From: JBAROU01 sp049642385
Lineage (GTDB): Bacteria > Chloroflexota > Dehalococcoidia > DSTF01 > RBG-16-68-14
Assembly: GCA_049642385.1 (NCBI GenBank)
Contig: JBAROU010000238.1
Location: 1 to 11,062 of the forward strand
DNA: 11,062 nucleotides
Reading direction: 5' to 3'
The position numbers were made by a program, and so were the translations under genes. The notes beneath the pieces are model-generated. The model was not told the origin of the DNA and did no database searches. It saw only the letters and a program-made list of their open reading frames with translations. Of the stretch, positions 1 to 7,359 are shown piece after piece; the first letter of the stretch is position 1, and every line of letters begins with the position of its first letter.

Positions 1-676
1 GCTCTAGTACCGCCATGAACGATACGATCACCTCGATGCGCGATCGGCATGACGAGATGAACGTGCGGAAGCTCACCTTTCGGCGTTGCGTCAGCATGTC
101 GGAGAGCTGCGCGACCTTCTCCTCCACGGAGACCTCTTGCCGCTCGACGACGCCCTGCTCAGGCTCCTCCACCGTGTGCCGGTCGAGCGCTTGCTGAAGC
201 ATCTGTAGCAGGAGGTCGAGCGTGACGCCGTTTAGACCCGTTGGCAACGGCACGCCTGTGGGCGGCGCCATACGCGGGTACGCACGCAGCCCTTCCTCCT
301 CGATGTCGCGCAGCAGGCCCGCCACCTCTTTAAATCGCTTGTACTCGCGCAGGCGCTGCACCAGATCGTCGCCGAGGTCTTCCTCTTCCTCGTCGTCGAA
401 GACCGGCTTCGGCAGCAGCGCCTTGGACTTCAGGTAAATCAGCTTCGCGCCGATCGCGATGAATTCCGCCAGCGCCGCCGCGTCGATCTGCTCGCCCGAA
501 CGCAGGTACGTCAGGTACTGGTCCGTCACCTGCACGAGCGAGACGGTGGTAATATCCAGCTCCTCGCGCTCGATGAGGTAGAGGAGCAGGTCCAGCGGCC
601 CATCGAACACGGGGAGCTGTAGCTGGAACGCGTCTGACGTCTCTTGCTCAGTCTGGAGTGTCACGGCGCCCAGCAT
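1..676 (-). CDS. scpA: Segregation and condensation protein A, 3' end cut by window
   Basis: ScpA is the kleisin subunit that bridges the SMC heads and, with ScpB, forms the bacterial condensin that compacts and segregates chromosomes. Reading the minus strand from the ATG at 676 gives 225 residues with no stop before the window edge, so the C-terminus is missing. The kleisin N-terminal hallmark FDGPLDLLLYLI is at residues 24-35. It is followed by a helical AEFIAIGAKLIYLKSKALLP block (70-89), an acidic stretch (94-104) and the C-terminal winged-helix region beginning near VSFRTFI (201-207). Family length is about 240-270 aa, so little is missing. The start is uncertain: neither ATG 676 nor the in-frame GTG at 664 has a Shine-Dalgarno sequence. 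A TATGCT box at 677-672 could be a -10 for a leaderless message beginning near the GTG, but no good -35 is seen. scpA is separated from aroF by a strong hairpin and is probably a separate transcription unit. scpB would be expected further downstream. Confidence 0.93.
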   Translation of the reverse strand, partial: MLGAVTLQTEQETSDAFQLQLPVFDGPLDLLLYLIEREELDITTVSLVQVTDQYLTYLRSGEQIDAAALAEFIAIGAKLIYLKSKALLPKPVFDDEEEEDLGDDLVQRLREYKRFKEVAGLLRDIEEEGLRAYPRMAPPTGVPLPTGLNGVTLDLLLQMLQQALDRHTVEEPEQGVVERQEVSVEEKVAQLSDMLTQRRKVSFRTFISSCRSRIEVIVSFMAVLE

Positions 677-714
677 AACAGAACGTCGTGCTTGACGGAA
701 TATGGGGCGCACAA

Positions 715-744
715 GCAGAGGGCTGCCTCACGGCAGCCCTCTGC
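715..744 (-). terminator. Strong hairpin between aroF and scpA
   Basis: A perfect 13-base-pair inverted repeat (arms 715-727 and 732-744, GCAGAGGGCTGCC and its complement) closes a 4-base loop. It starts 20 bases after the aroF stop codon. Position and stability fit an intrinsic terminator ending the trpA-aroH-aroF transcript. On the minus strand, however, the stem is followed by TTGTGCG rather than a clear U-run, so termination may be partial or the hairpin may protect the 3' end of the message. Confidence 0.6.
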
Positions 745-763
745 GCTATTTCGACTCGATTCG

Positions 764-1807
764 TTACGCCGGCATGGGGGCGGGCGGTGCCGACAGCATC
801 GGGTGGCCGACCGCGTTCGCCACCACGTTCGAGCGCTCCATCAGGTCGCGGAAGCGGTCGAAGTTGAGCGACTGCGCACCGTCCGAGAGCGCGTGGTCCG
901 GGTTCGGGTGCACTTCGATGATGATGCCGTCTGCTCCCGCAGCGATGCAGCCGAGGGCTACGGGCGCGACGAGGGACCACTTACCCGTACCGTGGCTCGG
1001 GTCTGCGATGATGGGCAGGTGGCTCATCTGCTTGATCAGCGGGATCGCGTTGATGTCGAATGTATTCCGCGTCGCAGTCTCGAACGTGCGGATGCCGCGC
1101 TCGCAGAGCATCACGTCCCGGTTGCCGGTCGCCAGAATGTACTCCGCAGCCAGCAGCCAGTCTTCAATCTGGGAGGCAAGCCCTCGTTTGAGGAGCACCG
1201 GCTTCCCCGCCTTGCCCACCTCCTCCAGGAGGATGAAGTTCTGAGCGTTGCGGGTGCCTATCTGGAGCACGTCTGCGTACTTCGCAACGACGTCCACATC
1301 TCGCACAGACATGATCTCCGTGACGACCGGCAGCCCGGTCGCCTCGCGCGCCTGGGCGAGGAGCTTGAGCCCCTCGACCTCAAGACCGCGGAAGCTGTAC
1401 GGCGAGGTGCGCGGCTTGAACGCACCGCCGCGCAGCAGATTCGCGCCGAGCGCCTTCACCGCGTGCGCCGTCTCCAACAGCTGCTCTTCGCTCTCCACGG
1501 CGCACGGCCCTGCGATCACGGCCGTGTGGCCCCCACCAACCTCGACCGAACCGATCTTTACCACCGTGTCCTCTGGCTTGGTCTCGCGGCTCGCCAGTTT
1601 GTAGGGCACGCTAATCGGCACCGTGTCCTCCACGCCCTCGATCGTCTCCATCTCGTCCCGTAGCTCCGGGTAGATGCGCCCGACCACGGCAATGACCGTC
1701 CGCTCCACACCGAAGATGGGGTGTCCCTGCAGTCCTACTTCCTCTAAACGCCGCATAACCGCATCAATTTCGTCCTGTGTATGTCCTGACCTCATGATGA
1801 TCATCAT
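764..1807 (-). CDS. aroF: 3-deoxy-7-phosphoheptulonate (DAHP) synthase, type Ibeta with N-terminal regulatory domain
   Basis: This enzyme condenses phosphoenolpyruvate and erythrose-4-phosphate to DAHP, the first committed step of the shikimate pathway, in the cytosol. The 347-residue product has a ferredoxin-like regulatory domain at about 1-70 and a (beta/alpha)8 catalytic domain after it, the layout of Thermotoga maritima DAHP synthase (338 aa). Visible catalytic motifs are GPCAVES (100-106), LLRGGAFKPRT (124-134), IADPSHGTGK (267-276), IIIEVHPNPD (295-304) and LSDG (307-310). The putative metal ligands are Cys102, His272, Glu298 and Asp309, matching my recollection of the Thermotoga numbering. 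The ATG at 1807 overlaps the aroH stop (ATGA), with GGAGG about 10 bases upstream; a nearby in-frame ATG four codons later is less well placed. In Thermotoga the N-terminal domain mediates Tyr/Phe feedback inhibition, so similar control is inferred here. The gene is also often named aroG or aroA(G). Confidence 0.97.
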   Translation of the reverse strand: MMIIMRSGHTQDEIDAVMRRLEEVGLQGHPIFGVERTVIAVVGRIYPELRDEMETIEGVEDTVPISVPYKLASRETKPEDTVVKIGSVEVGGGHTAVIAGPCAVESEEQLLETAHAVKALGANLLRGGAFKPRTSPYSFRGLEVEGLKLLAQAREATGLPVVTEIMSVRDVDVVAKYADVLQIGTRNAQNFILLEEVGKAGKPVLLKRGLASQIEDWLLAAEYILATGNRDVMLCERGIRTFETATRNTFDINAIPLIKQMSHLPIIADPSHGTGKWSLVAPVALGCIAAGADGIIIEVHPNPDHALSDGAQSLNFDRFRDLMERSNVVANAVGHPMLSAPPAPMPA

Positions 1808-2205
1808 GGCGATGGCGCCTCCGTCGTTTCGTGATTGTTGTAGTTCTTATCCGGGCGGAGCGCTTCAGCTCCACGCAGATAGACGTGTCTCAGTTCGCGC
1901 GGCTCCTTCTCCGTATTCACGTGGAGCAGGATCCGCAAGCACATCCCTAGGCTTCCGGGAACATCCATTTCGTGGCCGCACATCAGGGCGACATCGTGCC
2001 AGCCAAGCTTCCGAGCGGCAACTGCGGGGAATTCGGCGGTGAGGTCGCGCGTGGTGGTGAAGAAAGCGCTGGCCACATCTTCGACCCGCAGGTCGTTGGC
2101 TCGCACCATCTCCGCCAACAACTCCGTCGTCGCCTCGATCATCGCTTCGGGGCTATTCGCCGCGACGGTTGTCGCCCCGCGGATTCCCCGAACGAGCATG
2201 CTCAT
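1804..2205 (-). CDS. aroH: Monofunctional chorismate mutase, AroH class
   Basis: Chorismate mutase converts chorismate to prephenate, the entry to phenylalanine and tyrosine. The 133-residue protein belongs to the trimeric AroH fold of Bacillus subtilis (127 aa), not to the commoner helical AroQ class. Visible family motifs are VRGIRGATTV (5-14), EFPAVAARKLGW (58-69), the CGHEMDVPGSLGMCLRIL segment (76-93) and RHVYLRGA (106-113). Residues aligning with the B. subtilis active site are Arg9, Glu79, Arg91, Tyr109 and Arg117, so it should be active. The start at ATG 2205 has GGGAGG 10 bases upstream; an ATG two codons further in is an alternative. Its stop overlaps the aroF start by four bases, implying translational coupling. 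It sits 145 bases downstream of trpA, in a gap that can form secondary structure. Placing the enzyme that drains chorismate from Trp synthesis in a trp cluster suggests the cluster serves aromatic amino acids in general. Confidence 0.96.
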   Translation of the reverse strand: MSMLVRGIRGATTVAANSPEAMIEATTELLAEMVRANDLRVEDVASAFFTTTRDLTAEFPAVAARKLGWHDVALMCGHEMDVPGSLGMCLRILLHVNTEKEPRELRHVYLRGAEALRPDKNYNNHETTEAPSP

Positions 2206-2226
2206 ACCGACCGTGCCTCCCTCTAC

Positions 2227-2324
2227 ACGCGTCCCCGGGCCCTGGCGTTACCGGCCAAAGGCGCCGGCTGGGAGACCAGGGACATAGACGCCGACCGCGG
2301 GACCAGGCATTGCCCCGGGCGCGT
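2227..2324 (-). promoter_or_regulatory. Structured intergenic segment between trpA and aroH
   Basis: The 145 bases between the trpA stop and the aroH start hold no recognisable gene. In the transcript sense, ACGCG-CCCGGG (2324-2314) can pair with CCCGGG-GA-CGCGT (2239-2227), an 11-pair stem with a 2-base bulge. Inside it lie a second stem, CCCTGG with CCAGGG (2276-2281 with 2240-2245), and an inner one, GCCGG with CCGGC (2263-2267 with 2251-2255). The aroH ribosome-binding site (GGGAGG) lies just downstream of the structure. No U-run follows, so this is not a standard terminator. It could be an attenuator-like or RNA-processing element controlling aroH-aroF, or simply chance pairing in GC-rich DNA. 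A 38-codon ATG ORF (2339-2223) also fits in the gap but has no good ribosome-binding site. Confidence 0.3.
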
Positions 2325-2350
2325 CCAAGCACCGTGCATCTCGCACGACG

Positions 2351-3160
2351 CTAGGCCCTGGCCTTCCGTCGGCCGGTGAGCACCTCCACATATTCCTTCA
2401 CCCTCTCACTTCGCTCGTCACGAGGCGACGCCTCGATGATATCGATGATCGCGCTGGCGACTACGACCGCGTCCGCCTGTCCGCGGAGCGACTCGACATG
2501 CTCCCTGCGGGAGATGCCGAACCCCACGGCGAGCGGCAACTCCGTCTGCCGACGCGCCCGCTGGAGATACGCTCCAAGCTCCTGCGGGAGCGCATCTCGA
2601 GCGCCGGTGACGCCAGCTACGCTCACGCAGTACACGAAGCCGGACGCCTCCCGTACCGCCAGAGCGATGCGCTCATCCGTCGACGTCGGCGCGAGGAGGG
2701 GGATGTAGTCGAGGTGGTGAGCCTTACATGAGGCCACCAACTCCCCCGCTTCCTCCGGCGGTACGTCGACGGGGATGATGCCGTCCGCTCCGGCAGCAGC
2801 GGCGCTTCCAATAAACCCATCCAGCCCGTAGGCGAGGATGGGATTGTAGTATGTCATAACGATCAGGGGGATGACAAGCCCCCGACCCCGCACGGCCTCG
2901 ATCGCGGCCAGCGCCTTACTAGGAGTAATGCCCTGCTCCAGGGCCCGGAAGTTGGCCCGCTGGATGGTCGGGCCGTCCGCCAGCGGGTCCGAGAACGGGA
3001 TTCCGATCTCGATCGCGTCCGCTCCTCCTTGGACGAGGGCTTCGACCAGATCGGGCGTTGCGCCTGGCTCGGGGAAGCCCGCCGTCGCGTACGCGATCAG
3101 GGCCACCCTGCCCTCTTCGCGGGCGCGCGCGAGCGTCTCGGCGATGCGGCTACTGCTCAT
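2351..3160 (-). CDS. trpA: Tryptophan synthase alpha chain
   Basis: TrpA cleaves indole-3-glycerol phosphate to indole and glyceraldehyde-3-phosphate. Indole then passes through an internal tunnel to TrpB in the alpha2beta2 complex. The 269-residue product is full length for the family and has the TIM-barrel signature EIGIPFSDPLADGPTIQ at 51-67, with the catalytic pair Glu51 and Asp62 (Glu49 and Asp60 in Salmonella). Other family motifs are YATAGFP (24-30), IVMTYYNPI (about 100-108), VSVAGVTGAR (about 179-188) and VGFGIS near 212-217. The ATG at 3160 overlaps the stop of the upstream J-like/CPBP gene in an ATGA tetranucleotide, so TrpA translation is probably coupled to that gene rather than to trpB. 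trpB is about 3 kb away (6127-7359), an unusual separation for partners that are normally adjacent. Confidence 0.98.
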   Translation of the reverse strand: MSSSRIAETLARAREEGRVALIAYATAGFPEPGATPDLVEALVQGGADAIEIGIPFSDPLADGPTIQRANFRALEQGITPSKALAAIEAVRGRGLVIPLIVMTYYNPILAYGLDGFIGSAAAAGADGIIPVDVPPEEAGELVASCKAHHLDYIPLLAPTSTDERIALAVREASGFVYCVSVAGVTGARDALPQELGAYLQRARRQTELPLAVGFGISRREHVESLRGQADAVVVASAIIDIIEASPRDERSERVKEYVEVLTGRRKARA

Positions 3161-4317
3161 CGGGCGAGCGCCATCGCCAGAAAGCTGAGGCAGTTGAAGA
3201 GCGAGTGCGACGCAATCGAGAGCCAGAGCGAGCCGGTCTTCATGTAGATCCAGGCGAAGATAGCGCCGATAGCGCCGATGGGCACCACCAGCGCCAACGT
3301 ATCCATGCCCGAAACGTGAAACGCACCGAACAGGAGCCCGCTGGCGATCATCGCGGGAATCGGGCCCAGGGGCCGGATCAGCCCACCGAAGATGAACCCG
3401 CGGAAGAACGTCTCCTCGGAGAGCGGGGCCATGATCACCAGCGCAACAAACGTCAGTGGCAACAGCGCTTTGCTATCGAAGAACGACTGCACCGCCTCCT
3501 GCTCGGGATCGTTCGCTCCCAGCGCAACGAGAATGAGGCCGTACACGATCAGCCCCACGTACGTCGCGCCCACTGCCGCGAGCGGCAGCCACCAGCGTCG
3601 CTTGTCGAACGGGCGAAAGCCCAGCGCGCGCCAGCTGAGTCGATATCTCCATAGCGCGAACGCCGCAGCCAGCCCGATCAGCAGGAAGTCCTTGAAAACG
3701 ATCGTCGTCACAAGACCGACGGCGACATCCGCCGTCGTCTGCTCCGCTGGCACATCGACGAAGAATCCGGACACCCAGAACAGCGTCGGGATCAGGAGCA
3801 CGAGTAAGATCGCCGGAAGGCCCCACGGCGTCGGCTCGACGCCGCTCGTGGGCGGCTCCTCCGACCGCGCCGGTTCTTCTCCTACCGCGACGGCCGGCGG
3901 CGCTGCCACGCGCTCGACTGTCTGCATCGATGCGACTTGTGGTGCTGCCTCGGCTGTCGCAGCAGGCGCGCCTTGCCCTGCTCGAAAGGACGTCAGGCGT
4001 GAGAGCTCATCGTCATAGAGCTGCCGCAAGCCGGGGTCGCTCAGCACCGTGAACGCCTGGTTCAGCAGCGCGAACTCGCGGCCAGCCCGCACCAGCACGT
4101 TCGGCGGCGCATCCTCGAAGCGAGCCGGATCAAGGATGAACGCGCGCTCGTCGTAAGCGCGCCTAACCTCCTCGGCCGATGCTCCGGAGCCGACACCCAG
4201 GATCGCGTAATAGTCCTGCCAGTCCTTCCGCCAGGGCTCGCTCGCGGCCCCGCCAGCCTCCGTATCCGTCCCGTCTCGCTTCGTTACCATCGTCGTTACA
4301 ACATCATTGTCGCTCAT
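3157..4317 (-). CDS. J-like domain fused to CPBP-family intramembrane protease
   Basis: The 386-residue product combines a cytosolic J-like domain with a CPBP (CAAX/Rce1-type) intramembrane metalloprotease. Residues 35-105 match a DnaJ J-domain: the DYYAILGVGSGASAEEVRRAY helix I-II region, then EFALLNQAFTVLSDP and QLYDDEL. The HPD loop that stimulates DnaK is replaced by Asp63-Pro64-Ala65. An Ala/Pro/Glu-rich linker (about 106-163) leads to about seven hydrophobic segments (roughly 164-384). The three CPBP motifs are intact: EETFFR (Glu301, Glu302, Arg306), FGAFH (His334) and HSLFN (His371, Asn375). Family members process prenylated proteins, peptides or bacteriocins; the substrate here is unknown. 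The start is ambiguous: I prefer ATG 4317, although an in-frame TTG at 4338 with an upstream AGGG would add seven residues. The stop overlaps trpA's ATG, so the two are co-transcribed. It is divergent from the methyltransferase. Confidence 0.88.
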   Translation of the reverse strand: MSDNDVVTTMVTKRDGTDTEAGGAASEPWRKDWQDYYAILGVGSGASAEEVRRAYDERAFILDPARFEDAPPNVLVRAGREFALLNQAFTVLSDPGLRQLYDDELSRLTSFRAGQGAPAATAEAAPQVASMQTVERVAAPPAVAVGEEPARSEEPPTSGVEPTPWGLPAILLVLLIPTLFWVSGFFVDVPAEQTTADVAVGLVTTIVFKDFLLIGLAAAFALWRYRLSWRALGFRPFDKRRWWLPLAAVGATYVGLIVYGLILVALGANDPEQEAVQSFFDSKALLPLTFVALVIMAPLSEETFFRGFIFGGLIRPLGPIPAMIASGLLFGAFHVSGMDTLALVVPIGAIGAIFAWIYMKTGSLWLSIASHSLFNCLSFLAMALAR

Positions 4318-4448
4318 CAACCATCGCTGGGCCAACAAGCGCGTTCTGCCCTACTGGATCATCGTCTGTGAGCGGAGTAGCCGTGACGGCGCGGCCTCAT
4401 GGCCCACCCTAGCTCCCGAGTGCTAACGTGCCTTAGGGTAAACCTCAA
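4318..4448. promoter_or_regulatory. Divergent intergenic region, presumed promoters for the protease-trpA-aroH-aroF unit and the methyltransferase
   Basis: This 131-base gap lies between divergent starts, so at least one promoter is expected here. For the leftward unit, TTGAGG (4448-4443) and TAGCAC (4425-4420) lie 17 bases apart on the minus strand, a weak match to a sigma70 promoter. The latter box overlaps an imperfect dyad: TTAGCACTC (4426-4418), a perfect half of the CIRCE heat-shock operator, directly abuts GGGAGCTAG (4417-4409), which matches the other half in 6 of 9 positions but without the usual 9-base spacer. A wider 6-base inverted repeat, ACCCTA (4406-4411) and TAGGGT (4434-4439), surrounds it. 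No convincing rightward -35/-10 pair was found. These are sequence resemblances only. Confidence 0.4.
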
Positions 4449-5237
4449 ATGCAAACCTGGGCGTCCGGCGAAGCATACGAAGACTTCATGGGCCGATGGA
4501 GCAGCGAAGTCGCTCGGCTGTTCGTTGCATGGCTCGCTCCAAGCCCTGGACAGACGTGGCTGGACATCGGCTGTGGTACCGGCGCCCTCACGTCTGCCAT
4601 CCTCGACCTGGCAAGCCCCCACCAGATCATTGGGCTCGATCCGTCGACCGCGTATTTGGCGCTTGGCCGCGAGCGCTTCCAAGGGAGCAGCGTGAGACTT
4701 CTGAACGGAGCCGCGCAAGCACTTCCCTTCGGCCCCCAGGCGTTCGACATCGCCGTATCTGGTTTGGTCCTGAACTTCGTGCCCGACCCCGGCCTCGTCC
4801 TCAACGAATCGCGAAGGGTGCTACAGCGCGGAGGCGCGGTAGCTCTCTACGTATGGGATTACGCTGTAGGAATGCAACGCCTTCGCTTCTTCTGGGATGC
4901 GGCGGTTTCCCTGGACCCTGCGGCGGAAGCGCACGATGAGGGACGCCGCTCCCTCTGTCACCCCGACCAGCTGAACGTGCTGTTCGAGAGCGCAGGCTTC
5001 CGGGATGTGGAGGTTGAAGCTATCACGATCCCAACGGTCTTCTCGAGCTTCGAGGCCTATTGGGCCCCGTTTACCGCCGGTCAAGGACCTGCCGGTTCCT
5101 ACTTGCAGGCGCTTTCAAGCGCGAGGCGCGAGGCTTTGAGAAGCCGCCTAGCGGAAACTTTGCCACGTGACTCGCAGGGAGTCATCTCTCTGATGGCACG
5201 CGCCTGGGCGGTGCGAGGCGTGGCCCCTTCAACATAA
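4449..5237 (+). CDS. Class I SAM-dependent methyltransferase (Methyltransf_11-like)
   Basis: This 262-residue cytosolic protein has a Rossmann-fold methyltransferase core. SAM-binding motif I is LDIGCGTG (38-45), the acidic end of beta-2 is IGLDPS (61-66), the motif II-like region is NGAAQALPF (86-94), the post-II strand is FDIAVSGLVLNFVPDP (99-114), and motif III is LQRGGAVALYVWDY (125-138). The N-terminus, WASGEAYEDFMGRWS, resembles a common family of uncharacterised methyltransferases and supports ATG 4449 as the start, though the only ribosome-site candidate (AGGG, about 10 bases upstream) is weak. The substrate cannot be read from the sequence. It is the only gene on the + strand and lies between trpB/hydrolase and trpA, splitting the biosynthetic cluster. 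By eye, its codons are less biased to G/C at third positions than those of trpC or trpD, which would fit later acquisition. Confidence 0.9.
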   Translation: MQTWASGEAYEDFMGRWSSEVARLFVAWLAPSPGQTWLDIGCGTGALTSAILDLASPHQIIGLDPSTAYLALGRERFQGSSVRLLNGAAQALPFGPQAFDIAVSGLVLNFVPDPGLVLNESRRVLQRGGAVALYVWDYAVGMQRLRFFWDAAVSLDPAAEAHDEGRRSLCHPDQLNVLFESAGFRDVEVEAITIPTVFSSFEAYWAPFTAGQGPAGSYLQALSSARREALRSRLAETLPRDSQGVISLMARAWAVRGVAPST

Positions 5238-5242
5238 GGGGC
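5223..5242. terminator. Short hairpin at the convergent end of methyltransferase and hydrolase
   Basis: GCCCCTT (5223-5229) and AAGGGGC (5236-5242) form a perfect 7-base-pair stem with a 6-base loop spanning the methyltransferase stop codon. The convergent hydrolase stop is only 14 bases away. The hairpin could act for both directions, but no U-run follows on either strand, so a terminator role is tentative. Confidence 0.35.
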
Positions 5243-5251
5243 GGCTTGCGC

Positions 5252-6106
5252 CTACTTCTCCAGCAGGAACTCGCGCACAACTTCCAGGAACCGTCTGAGC
5301 TGGTCGTGGTGCACCCAGTGCCCGGCGTCTCGGATCGTGACGTAGCGGTAGTTGTGGAACGCGCTCGTCCGGCCGTCTTGTTCCGGGTCACTCATCCAGC
5401 TCTCGTTACCGCGAATTAGCAAGACCGGGCAGCGGATCTGGTTCCAGATGTCCCGCGCGTCCGTGATATTGAACTCGTACGGCGAGTGCATGCGAACGAA
5501 GTTATCGAACTTCCAGATATAGCTGCCGTCCTCGTTCTGCTTCGCGCCGTGGATCGTCAGGTGACGCGCCATCGCGGAAGTCAGGTGCGGGTTCTCCTCC
5601 TCCATGCGTTTGACAGCGTCGTCGATGGTCGCGTAGGGACGTGGCTGGCGCTGCTCCAGGTCGCGCACGTGGCCGATCCAGTCCTCCATGCGAACGTGCG
5701 CCGGACGCGGCGGCATCGCCGGCGGCCCCAGGCCTTCGATCGACACAACTTTCTTCACCCGATCGGGAAACACGCCTGTGAACTGCAGCGCGATGGCGCC
5801 GCCAAGCGAGTGCCCAACGATCGTCAGAGGATCGCGGTCGATCTCGTCCGCCAGCGCCGCGATGTCCGCTACGAAGTCCGGCATGCTGTACTGCCCGCCG
5901 ATCGCCCACGAGCTGTCGCCGTGACCGCGCAGGTCGGGCGCGTACATGCAGTAGTGGTCGACAAGCCCTTCGGCGACGGCGTCCCAGTTGCGGGCGTGAT
6001 CGCGACCGCCGTGAATGAGCAGCATCGGCGGCTTCGACTCGTCACCCCAGACGGCGTAGTGCAGCCTTAGCCGCTGCGACTGGTAGTAGCGTGATTCCGG
6101 TTCGAT
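5252..6106 (-). CDS. Alpha/beta-fold hydrolase with apparent ATC start
   Basis: The product is a cytosolic alpha/beta hydrolase of about 284 residues. The oxyanion motif is LLIHGGRDHARNWD (29-42). The nucleophile elbow is VGHSLGG (97-103), with Ser100 as the likely nucleophile. DLRGHGDSS occurs near 58-66, and DAGHWVHHDQ carries the likely catalytic His263. The acid is probably Glu235 or Asp240 in the NESWMSDP segment. The substrate is unknown: ester, lactone and epoxide hydrolases share these motifs. No ATG, GTG or TTG occurs in frame between an upstream stop at 6173-6175 and the ATG at 6025. That ATG would remove the first strands (YYQSQRLRLHYAVWGDE, here residues 7-23), which belong to the fold. 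A GGAGG at 6114-6118 lies exactly seven bases before ATC 6106, so I place the start there. The gene begins 20 bases after trpB stops and is probably co-transcribed with it. Confidence 0.85.
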   Translation of the reverse strand: MEPESRYYQSQRLRLHYAVWGDESKPPMLLIHGGRDHARNWDAVAEGLVDHYCMYAPDLRGHGDSSWAIGGQYSMPDFVADIAALADEIDRDPLTIVGHSLGGAIALQFTGVFPDRVKKVVSIEGLGPPAMPPRPAHVRMEDWIGHVRDLEQRQPRPYATIDDAVKRMEEENPHLTSAMARHLTIHGAKQNEDGSYIWKFDNFVRMHSPYEFNITDARDIWNQIRCPVLLIRGNESWMSDPEQDGRTSAFHNYRYVTIRDAGHWVHHDQLRRFLEVVREFLLEK

Positions 6107-6113
6107 GTTTGTT

Positions 6114-6118
6114 CCTCC
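6114..6118 (-). promoter_or_regulatory. Ribosome-binding site deciding the hydrolase start
   Basis: On the minus strand GGAGG is followed by a 7-base spacer (AACAAAC) and then ATC GAA CCG. The spacing is ideal for initiation at the ATC. No other start in any frame is near enough to explain this site, and it lies 8 bases after the trpB stop codon. Confidence 0.65.
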
Positions 6119-6126
6119 GATCCGGC

Positions 6127-7355
<1,229 letters not shown>

Positions 7356-7359
<4 letters not shown>

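Noticed and set aside
1..676. Small + strand frames of 60 and 71 codons at the left edge
   Set aside because: They are antisense to an intact ScpA reading frame with clear kleisin motifs.
644..1663. A 339-codon + strand open frame antisense to aroF
   Set aside because: It is an Arg/His-rich product of GC-biased codons. The opposite strand encodes a complete DAHP synthase with all metal ligands.
2295..2310. T-box-like TGGTCCCGCGG in the trpA-aroH gap
   Set aside because: It differs from the conserved TGGNACCGCG core, lacks the preceding GGG, and the gap is too short for a specifier stem and terminator.
4318..4338. TTG at 4338 as the start of the J-like/CPBP protein
   Set aside because: Possible, but the ATG at 4317 is a stronger codon and the seven extra residues are not needed for the J-like domain. 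Kept as an alternative.
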